Positions 57,183-64,000 of a stretch of 64,000 nucleotides of DNA are shown here, in pieces. The position numbers and the translations under genes were made by a program. Source of the DNA: Acinetobacter sp. NIPH 2100 (GTDB lineage: Bacteria; Pseudomonadota; Gammaproteobacteria; Pseudomonadales; Moraxellaceae); assembly GCF_000369805.1 (NCBI RefSeq), contig NZ_KB850224.1, forward strand, positions 2,288,262-2,352,261, read 5' to 3'. Under the pieces are notes generated by a model. That model worked only from the letters and a program-made list of their open reading frames with translations. It did no database searches and was not told the DNA's origin. Within the stretch, counting starts at the first letter, position 1; every line of letters begins with the position of its first letter.

Positions 57183-57276
57183 TTTTATTCCCCATTTTTA
57201 TTGCTGTTTTGCAAAAAATAAGCAGCAAATTCTACCCTGAGATAAAATTTACTGCTGTTTGATGATTAATCTAAAA

Positions 57277-58797
57277 TCAGTTGGTTTTTTCAGTCTGATA
57301 AGTCACTTGATAATCATTCAAGTCCATACGTTTCAAACGTTGCTTTAACTTTTTCAATGACCACGGCCATGCAGCAAAGTTACGGCCATTCGCATCTAAA
57401 TAGTAGCTCTTACATCCGCCCGCGTTAAATACTGTTGTTTTCAGGTGTTTTTGCACCAGCTCATTATGATGCTTAATCACTTCAGGCTTAATATTCAACT
57501 TACTGATGCCCTTTTCTTTGATTTTCAGTAAACCATCAACGATATAATCAAGTTGTGCTTCAGCCAAACCAATGAATGAATCATACACCAAGACATTTGG
57601 CCCTAGGACAAGGAAAGCATTCGGGACATTCTCAATACTGGTGCCTAAATATGCTTCTGGTGAAGTGCTCTTCCACAAATCATTCAGGCACTCGCCTTTC
57701 TCATTTGACACACGCTTGCCAATCGGTGGATGAGAAACCTCAAAACCTGTTCCCCAAATGATCACATCGACTTCATGACGTTCACCATTTGCAGACACAA
57801 CCGTATTGCCTTCTACTTTCACCAATCCATGTGGAATCAGTTTAGTATTCGGTTGTTGTAATGCAGGATAATAATTATTAGCGAACAGCAAACGCTTACA
57901 GCCAATCGTAAAGTTCGGTGTTACATTTTTACGTAATTCAGGATCTTCAATCTGGAAACGTAAAATCAATTTTGCCAATTCGCCAACAGGTTTTAACACG
58001 GCTGGATTACGTAAGCCGAAATTAATTGCATTCAACGATTGTGCAACCGCTTGACGCCATGTTTTTTGAATCAGTGGAAACTTCTCAATCAATGATTTAC
58101 TAATATCACCTAGATCTGTATCTGGCTTTGGTACCACCCACGGCGCTGTACGTTGATACACGTACAATTCTTTTGCTAATGGCTGAATCTGAGGAACAAA
58201 CTGAATCGCTGATGCACCTGTCCCAATCACAGCGATACGCTTGCCTGTCAGATCATAATCATGATTCCATTTCGCTGAATGGAACATTTCGCCTTTAAAG
58301 GTTTCTAGACCTTCAAGTTTTGGAATTTGCGCTTCGGTAATTGGACCTGTTGCAAAAACCACAGTTCTGGATAGGTTTTGACCTTTATTGGTGTCAATCA
58401 CCCACAGATTGCGCTCTTTATCCCATGCCGCATTGAGCAACTCTGTACCAAATTCAATTTTTGAGCTGACATTGAAGTTTTCGCTGACTTCTTCTAGATA
58501 GCTTAGAATCTCAGGTTGGCGAGCAAACAGATGACTCCATTTGGCACTGGGTGCAAATGAATATGAATACAACGCCGATGGTACATCACAGCCACAACCT
58601 GGGTAAGTATTTTCACGCCAGGTGCCACCCACACGTGTCGCCTTCTCAATGATCTTGTAGTTGCTATAACCGACCTGATCAAGACGAATCGCCGTTGCGA
58701 TACCAGAAATTCCAGCACCCACGATAAAACTATCATAGATATGTGGTGGTAAAGCCTTTCCTTCAGCTGAGTTTAATTTTTTTGCTTGAGCTGTCAT
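57277..58797 (-). CDS. flavin-containing monooxygenase, Baeyer-Villiger-like
   Basis: 506 residues. FAD motif GAGISG is at 27-32 and the NADPH motif GTGASA at 192-197. The fingerprint FKGEMFHSAKWN (167-178) matches the type I Baeyer-Villiger pattern FxGxxxHxxxW[P/D] except for Asn in the last place. Such enzymes turn ketones into esters or lactones. It clusters with an SDR and two PF10118 proteins, which suggests a degradation route for a ketone, alcohol or fatty substrate. No signal peptide. Confidence 0.88.
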   Translation of the reverse strand: MTAQAKKLNSAEGKALPPHIYDSFIVGAGISGIATAIRLDQVGYSNYKIIEKATRVGGTWRENTYPGCGCDVPSALYSYSFAPSAKWSHLFARQPEILSYLEEVSENFNVSSKIEFGTELLNAAWDKERNLWVIDTNKGQNLSRTVVFATGPITEAQIPKLEGLETFKGEMFHSAKWNHDYDLTGKRIAVIGTGASAIQFVPQIQPLAKELYVYQRTAPWVVPKPDTDLGDISKSLIEKFPLIQKTWRQAVAQSLNAINFGLRNPAVLKPVGELAKLILRFQIEDPELRKNVTPNFTIGCKRLLFANNYYPALQQPNTKLIPHGLVKVEGNTVVSANGERHEVDVIIWGTGFEVSHPPIGKRVSNEKGECLNDLWKSTSPEAYLGTSIENVPNAFLVLGPNVLVYDSFIGLAEAQLDYIVDGLLKIKEKGISKLNIKPEVIKHHNELVQKHLKTTVFNAGGCKSYYLDANGRNFAAWPWSLKKLKQRLKRMDLNDYQVTYQTEKTN

Positions 58798-58889
58798 TTA
58801 AAATATCCTTTATTCATTCAACTGAAATACGCCTATCGCCAATTGAGTTTGGTCTTATTTCAGTGTTTAAAATCTTTTATCCGAAGTGA

Positions 58890-59714
58890 TTACTTCATAA
58901 ATCGATATGATGTGCCTAAGAATTTTGCATATAAGTTCGGTGCGGTACGTTTCATCAACCAAAATAACTTGGCGTCGATTTGTGGGATGGTATAAAGCTC
59001 ACCTTTGTCCAAACGATCTAAGGTCAATTTGGCTACCTTGTCGCTGGTGGTAAAAGCCAAATTAGTCAACGCATAATCCAACAGCCCTTTATGTGGGACT
59101 TTGCCATTTTTAATGATATTGGTCGGTACCAAGGTTGGACAAAGTACATTGACCTTAATATTGGATTTTCGCAGTTCAGCCGAAAGTGTTTCTGACAGAG
59201 CACGAACACCTGCTTTAGACACGTTATACACAGTCATTTCTGGTGCTGCCGTATAAGATGCTGCTGATGCCACATTGATAATTGCGCCATGACCAAGTTG
59301 TTTAAACTTCGGTACAAAAGCACGGCAGCCGTGGATCACCCCCCACAAATTAATATTCATGCACCAATGCCAGTCTTCAGAAGACATTTCATCAAACTTG
59401 CCCCCTAAACCGATCCCTGCATTATTAATCACCAATGTGACTGGGTTCTGCATCAATTGTTGAGCCTGTTCAGCCAATTGGTTGACTTGCTCTTCTTTGG
59501 CAACATCACATTGCACAGCAAAGGCTTTTGCTCCAAGTGCCTCCATTAAGCTGACCGTTTCTTTGGCTGCATCAAGGTTAATGTCCGAACACACCACTGT
59601 GCCGCCACGTTTTGCCAGTTCAAGTGCAAAACTACGACCAATCCCACTTCCTGCACCTGTCACCACAGCGAATGCTTTTTGGCTAGGTTTGGTTTTTTTC
59701 CCAAATAATTTCAT
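58890..59714 (-). CDS. short-chain dehydrogenase/reductase
   Basis: 274 residues. Cofactor motif TGAGSGIG is at 19-26 and NNAG at 97-100. The catalytic Ser150, Tyr163 and Lys167 (YNVSK) are intact. The C-terminal extension after about residue 220 is hydrophobic and ends in a basic helix, as in the membrane-associated AcrA1-type SDRs. A likely partner that makes the ketone for the flavin monooxygenase downstream (inference). Confidence 0.88.
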   Translation of the reverse strand: MKLFGKKTKPSQKAFAVVTGAGSGIGRSFALELAKRGGTVVCSDINLDAAKETVSLMEALGAKAFAVQCDVAKEEQVNQLAEQAQQLMQNPVTLVINNAGIGLGGKFDEMSSEDWHWCMNINLWGVIHGCRAFVPKFKQLGHGAIINVASAASYTAAPEMTVYNVSKAGVRALSETLSAELRKSNIKVNVLCPTLVPTNIIKNGKVPHKGLLDYALTNLAFTTSDKVAKLTLDRLDKGELYTIPQIDAKLFWLMKRTAPNLYAKFLGTSYRFMK

Positions 59715-59752
59715 CTTTGCTTTCCAATAATCTCGTATTGATCTGGACCAAG

Positions 59753-60727
59753 TTATGCAGTCGCTGCACGTACAGGTGGTACAAACTCTTTCAGGAAATA
59801 AGGGCTTAATAAACCTGTTTCAGGATTTAATAAACGTTCTTTGTAATACGCCATATACGCTGTGGTATCGTGGTCATTTGGATGAAAACTTGGACGTAGA
59901 TATTCAAGAATGTGCATAAAGCTACTTCCGAATACCCCACGCTCGCTACCGAACAGTAAAGCTGTACTTTCCACAATATCTTTCATATAACGAGGATTAA
60001 TCAGGTTGCTTGGCTTGCGTACAAATGGCATCAAATAGCCACCCAACGAAACGCCACCTAAAATAGTTAAACTTGCCAGCAAGAAACCTGTCACTCTGAG
60101 CCAATAATTACCTGATAATTCTAAAAAAACATCGTATGCAATATCTTTATGCTCAGACTCTTCCAACATATGCCACATCCACATGGCACGCTGTCTTTCA
60201 TCTTGAGAACCCAATAGATATTCTTCATGCTGCATCATGAATTCAGCAAGCACAGCAGTGTAATGTTCAATGCCTGCCATCAATGAAAGCTGTAAAGACT
60301 GTGGAAGTTTATAGATGCCATATTCGAAAACTTTGCCTGCAATTGCGCGAAGCAATTCAACTGGATAACCATTTTCTTTCAACACTTCATCATTAAACTG
60401 ATTGTGGATTTTTGAATGAATCGCTTCTTGCCCAATCAAAGACGTTAGTCTTTGTTTTAAAATCGGGTCTTCAATAAAATCACGATGATGACGTGCAGTA
60501 TCGATGACCACATCTTCACCAAAAGTTAGGAAGATGGATAAAGCATGAAAATAAGAGGTTGCTAACTCTTTATTTAAAAAAAACTTTTCATCCAATTCAT
60601 TTGGATTGAACTTGAAATCAAAATGACGAATTGGAATAGGTGATTTATTCGCCAGATTTTGAATAATGCCCTGATATTTGGTACTGAGTTTGTCTGAGAA
60701 GACATTTCGAAGAACTTGAGCGACCAT
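59753..60727 (-). CDS. PF10118-family predicted metal-dependent hydrolase
   Basis: 324 residues. Conserved acidic/His motifs are GEDVVIDTARHHRD (70-83), GQEAIHSKIH (ExxH at 101-104), GIEHYTAVLAE (152-162) and EESEHKDIAYDV (ExxH at 190-193). One hydrophobic segment lies near 210-235. The two ExxH motifs with extra Glu are the ferritin-like di-iron signature, so an oxidase or oxygenase role is as likely as hydrolase (inference). It is the upstream partner of the SDR gene and a paralog of the next gene. Confidence 0.82.
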   Translation of the reverse strand: MVAQVLRNVFSDKLSTKYQGIIQNLANKSPIPIRHFDFKFNPNELDEKFFLNKELATSYFHALSIFLTFGEDVVIDTARHHRDFIEDPILKQRLTSLIGQEAIHSKIHNQFNDEVLKENGYPVELLRAIAGKVFEYGIYKLPQSLQLSLMAGIEHYTAVLAEFMMQHEEYLLGSQDERQRAMWMWHMLEESEHKDIAYDVFLELSGNYWLRVTGFLLASLTILGGVSLGGYLMPFVRKPSNLINPRYMKDIVESTALLFGSERGVFGSSFMHILEYLRPSFHPNDHDTTAYMAYYKERLLNPETGLLSPYFLKEFVPPVRAATA

Positions 60728-61013
60728 GTCTTAATTCCCATAGAGAGAGTAAAAATAAAATCAAACCGCAATACATCCATCAAAAATCGTAAAGTTGTCT
60801 ATAAGATTATTTCTGCAACTTTAACGACTTCGATTCTTAAACTTTAAGTTGGGACGCATCACCCCATACACGGGTCAGCTGAGAATGGTTATTTGCATAG
60901 TGCATGAGCGAAATAACGGCAACAAGAACCAAACTGCTCATAAGACATTGAGCTTTTTTGCCAACCTATTCCCTTTATTTCACCGCACTCTACTTAGCTA
61001 TCTGATTCAAAAA

Positions 61014-61973
61014 TTAAGCCGCTTGTACCTTAGGCGTGAACTCTTTTACAAAGAATGGATGCAATGCACCACCTTCTGATAAAAGTTTCTTTTCGTAGTA
61101 TTCAAAATAAGCGGTTGCATCATGATCATTTGGATGGAAATCCGTACGTAAATAATCAAAAATACGACCTTGGGTACTTCCAAAAACTCCATCCTTCGGA
61201 CTAAAGATCAGCTTGACGCCACGTCGTGCATCTTTCCAGAATTTCGAAGTCAACATTTCTTGTGGCTTACGTAAGATCGGCACCATGGTTGCCGAGAACG
61301 GAATCAACCCAAGAATGGTGAAATAAGCCAGCAAGAAGCCTGAGATGCGTAAGGCATAATTACCATTCAGTGTTTGATAAACATCATAGGCAACATCTTT
61401 ATGCTCTGATTCTTCAAGCATATGCCACATCCACAAGGCGCGGGTTTTTGCATCATCAGAGAAATAGAAGTTCTGCTCATGCGCCATCATGTATTCCGCC
61501 AATACTGCGGTAAAATGTTCAATCCCAGCCATCAATGACAGTTTCAGCGGTTGCGGGAATTTCAAGAAAATATGATCGAAGAACTGTTCACCTAGGAAAC
61601 GATAGAGTCGCACTGGATAATCAAGATCAACAATTGCATCGTTAAATTCATTATGTAATTTTGAATGGATCGCTTCCTGACCAATCAATGAAGTCACACG
61701 CTGTCTCAAGATCGGATCTTTCAATTGATCGCGATGATGACGTGCTGTTTCAATCACCAAGTCTTCGCCATAGGTTAAAAATACTGAAAGCGTAGCGAAG
61801 AAAATCGTAGCGAATTGATTGTTCATATAAAATGAGAGATCAACTTCTTTCCCTTCAAACCCGATGGCCAAGTGACGAATTGGAATACTTTTTTTACTCG
61901 CAAAATCGATTTGCTCAGTTATTGGGTTAGATTTAAATAAACTTAAACCTTTCTTTAATGTGCTGCTAATCAT
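61014..61973 (-). CDS. PF10118-family predicted metal-dependent hydrolase, paralog
   Basis: 319 residues, a clear paralog of the gene 286 bases downstream, sharing ETARHHRDQLKDPIL, GQEAIHSKLHNEFND, GIEHFTAVLAEYM and MLEESEHKDVAYDV at the same spacing. One hydrophobic segment lies in the middle. It faces the TetR gene divergently, so it is probably the first gene under that regulator's control. Activity unknown. Confidence 0.82.
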   Translation of the reverse strand: MISSTLKKGLSLFKSNPITEQIDFASKKSIPIRHLAIGFEGKEVDLSFYMNNQFATIFFATLSVFLTYGEDLVIETARHHRDQLKDPILRQRVTSLIGQEAIHSKLHNEFNDAIVDLDYPVRLYRFLGEQFFDHIFLKFPQPLKLSLMAGIEHFTAVLAEYMMAHEQNFYFSDDAKTRALWMWHMLEESEHKDVAYDVYQTLNGNYALRISGFLLAYFTILGLIPFSATMVPILRKPQEMLTSKFWKDARRGVKLIFSPKDGVFGSTQGRIFDYLRTDFHPNDHDATAYFEYYEKKLLSEGGALHPFFVKEFTPKVQAA

Positions 61974-62461
61974 GGCTACACCTACCTACTTCACTTGAGC
62001 GTCATTTGCCCTTTGACATGCGTTGCATCGGGTTCATCTCTTTTCATCTTTCTTAGTCATTTGAGAAGTCTGAAAAAATATTCGGGAGATTTTTTTGAAC
62101 CTGATCCTGATATGAAATTACTTTAAACCGATCTTATGTTCGGATTCAATTCGGGTAATTTCCAAAGTTTGAATAGATAAATTCTTCATAAAAAGTGGTT
62201 CTTATCAATTTTTTAAAACACAAATAAGAACAACTTAATTATATTTTTTACTTTTATTATCATGCATATATTTAAAATTAAAAGACTAATCTCATAAGCC
62301 AAAATCAAGATTAATCTTCATGAACTCATTTTTATTACAGAAAAAATATAAATATTAAAATGCATGTAATTTTATTTGTTCGGATTAATTAAGCGACCCT
62401 TTCATAGGATTCCAGCACATGTTAATCTGACATTATGTTCGGATTTTAACAATAAAAGCTT
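61974..62461. other. regulatory region between a PF10118 gene and a TetR gene
   Basis: About 490 AT-rich bases without a credible gene. TTATGTTCGGATT occurs identically at 62134-62146 and 62433-62445, and a related TTTGTTCGGATT at about 62375-62386. These are candidate operators for the TetR protein. Confidence 0.6.
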
Positions 62462-63079
62462 ATGGCGACTCGTAAACCACGTCAATCACGCTCAAAAGTA
62501 ACCGTAGATACCATTATCGAAGCTGGTTTCATTGCAGTTGCCAGTAACGGCACCAGTGGCACAACCACACGACATATTGCAGATATTGCGGGTGTCAGTG
62601 TTGGCTCTTTATATGAGTATTTTAAAAATAAAGAAGAAATTTATGATGCAATGGCCAGAACTTTTGTCAAAGAAGTATTGGATATGGTCAAGGAACTCAC
62701 GCCAATCATCATTGAACAGGAGTTAGAACCTTTATTTGAAATGATTTTCTATACCTTTAGAGATCTACTGACCCGCGATGATGACCGCTATCTCATCTGC
62801 CTAAGATATGCGACTGAACTTAAATATGAAAAATATATTGGTCAGATCGAAATGGCACTGATGGAAGTTTTGATGAAATATATGATTCGCCATCCTCGTT
62901 ACCTAAAGGTCAATAATCTCAGCGTGACTGCTTATATCAGTATTAATAGCAGTATCTTCAATGTGGCACGTCATTTGATTTTACCCAATCCGCAAATCAG
63001 CTTTGATGAAATGGTCAAAGGTTTAAGCACCATGATTATTAGCTATATCGAAGCAGAATTGGCAAAAGCAGGAAATTAA
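62462..63079 (+). CDS. TetR/AcrR-family regulator
   Basis: 205 residues. The N-terminal DNA-binding domain has the helix-turn-helix TTRHIADIAGVSVGSLYEYFKNKEEIYDAMA (about 34-65), followed by a ligand-binding helical domain. It is divergent from the PF10118 gene and convergent with the dioxygenase, and is likely an autoregulated repressor of the monooxygenase cluster. One 13-bp repeat lies 16 bases before its ATG. Confidence 0.88.
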   Translation: MATRKPRQSRSKVTVDTIIEAGFIAVASNGTSGTTTRHIADIAGVSVGSLYEYFKNKEEIYDAMARTFVKEVLDMVKELTPIIIEQELEPLFEMIFYTFRDLLTRDDDRYLICLRYATELKYEKYIGQIEMALMEVLMKYMIRHPRYLKVNNLSVTAYISINSSIFNVARHLILPNPQISFDEMVKGLSTMIISYIEAELAKAGN

Positions 63080-63108
63080 AAGCCAGCTTCCACTGGCTCA
63101 GTTTAACT

Positions 63109-64000
63109 CTAGAATGGTCTTGCACCTGCCAAGCTGACACGTTTCAGCAAACGACGTTGCTCGGCAGGAAAAGCTGTACGTGAATGCAAGGTCAATTGAT
63201 TATCCCAATAGACGATATCTCCAATTTCCCACTGGTGTTCATAACGATATTCAGGCTTGACGATATGCGCTCTTAAGCGTTCGATCAACGCGGCACCCTT
63301 TTGGTCATCATAGCCTACAACTTCAACTTCGGTCTGTGCGTCCAGATAAATACCACGTCGACCACTCTCAGAATGTGTACGAACCAATGGATGTGGAAAT
63401 GCAGCACCTAATATCGGTTGATCAGAAAAGCGATACTTTGGAATCGAGGTTTTATCCTTCAAGCGCAAAAATGGATTATACGTAATCAACTGCAACCCTT
63501 CGATTTCGTCTTTGGTTTCCTGATCTAGGTCTTCATACGCCTGAACAGTGTTATACCAACTGGTTGCACCGCCATCTTTTGGAAGTTCAATTGCATAAAG
63601 CAAAGATCCACTAGAAGGCTGGGGGGTCCAGTGATGGTCACTATGCGGGGTAAGTTCGCCATGACCAGTATAATCCCCCTCTCCAACTGCATTAGATACG
63701 GGTACAATATCAGGCGGTGCGTTGGTATCATTACGCGTTGCCAATACAGGAATATCTGTTGGCGGACGGAAAATCCCACCAAAATAACTCGCAAAGGCTA
63801 GTAAGTCATTGTCTTCCAAGTCTTGTGACTTGAAAACCAGAATTAGATGTTCATGCAATGCCTTTTTCAGCTTGAGGATCACTTCCCCGCTTTGAGGTTT
63901 ACTGGCATCCAAACCTGTCACAATCGCCCCCAATGCGCCTTCGATGGGTGTGATGTGCACGGTATCTAAACTATGCTTCTTGTATTCATGCCAACGCGGT
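63109..64000 (-). CDS. TauD/TfdA-family Fe(II)/2-oxoglutarate dioxygenase, 5' end missing
   Basis: About 297 residues are visible. The frame stays open to the window edge (PRWHEYKKHSLDTV upstream of the first possible GTG at 63960), so the true start lies outside and a 63960 start would be wrong. The metal-binding HSD of the HxD...H triad is in TPHSDHHW, the distal His is likely in LTLHSRTAF, and the 2-oxoglutarate Arg is near the C-terminus. It follows the TauD fold (PIEGALGAIVTGLD start). The substrate is unknown; sulfonates or sulfate esters are typical for relatives. Confidence 0.88.
   Translation of the reverse strand, partial: PRWHEYKKHSLDTVHITPIEGALGAIVTGLDASKPQSGEVILKLKKALHEHLILVFKSQDLEDNDLLAFASYFGGIFRPPTDIPVLATRNDTNAPPDIVPVSNAVGEGDYTGHGELTPHSDHHWTPQPSSGSLLYAIELPKDGGATSWYNTVQAYEDLDQETKDEIEGLQLITYNPFLRLKDKTSIPKYRFSDQPILGAAFPHPLVRTHSESGRRGIYLDAQTEVEVVGYDDQKGAALIERLRAHIVKPEYRYEHQWEIGDIVYWDNQLTLHSRTAFPAEQRRLLKRVSLAGARPF

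Overview
The window is a chromosomal segment of an Acinetobacter species. The evidence is the low GC content, the divergent alkane hydroxylase/AraC regulator pair of the alkM/alkR type, the osmC-crp divergent pair, a non-catalytic dihydroorotase-like gene beside pyrB, and several small proteins I recognise only as Acinetobacter-type hypotheticals. I cannot resolve the species. All calls come from reading the sequence and from family knowledge; no database search was run.

Layout. 1-11 kb: the tail of an unknown gene, tRNA-Arg(CCG), an ABC exporter pair that runs into queF, the cell-wall pair rodA-mltB, rlpA, two small membrane or exported proteins, sthA and lipA. 11-17 kb: a FabH-like ketoacyl synthase and a long hrpA helicase gene carrying an in-frame palindromic repeat. 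17-24 kb: an oxidative-stress and alkane block. Here ahpC and ahpF flank alkM, alkR, an O-methyltransferase and a DUF1653 gene, followed by an Ala-rich lipoprotein and a glutathione S-transferase. 24.5-27.8 kb: a secreted ExeM-type nuclease and trmB.

27.9-39.8 kb is the accessory part and the most interesting region. It is an orphan type VI secretion island, all on the minus strand and read vgrG > DUF4123 adaptor > VasX-like membrane-acting effector > five tandem paralogous small membrane proteins (two subfamilies, one copy frameshifted) > two Sel1-repeat lipoproteins. Genes overlap by a few bases, which suggests one transcript. I infer that the paralogs are an amplified immunity array against the pore-forming effector. 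No T6SS core genes lie in the window.

39.9-57.2 kb is mostly housekeeping: a DUF2520 protein, an LprI-like lipoprotein, an OmpA-domain protein beside a truncated paralog with a duplicated upstream region, pyrC'-pyrB, rlmKL, clpB with a heat-shock type promoter, an M23 peptidase, osmC/crp, an M48 lipoprotein protease and an LCMT-type methyltransferase. 57.3-64 kb is a catabolic-looking cluster: a Baeyer-Villiger-like flavin monooxygenase, an SDR and two PF10118 proteins, divergent from a TetR regulator with repeated TTCGGATT motifs around it, then a TauD-type dioxygenase cut by the window edge.
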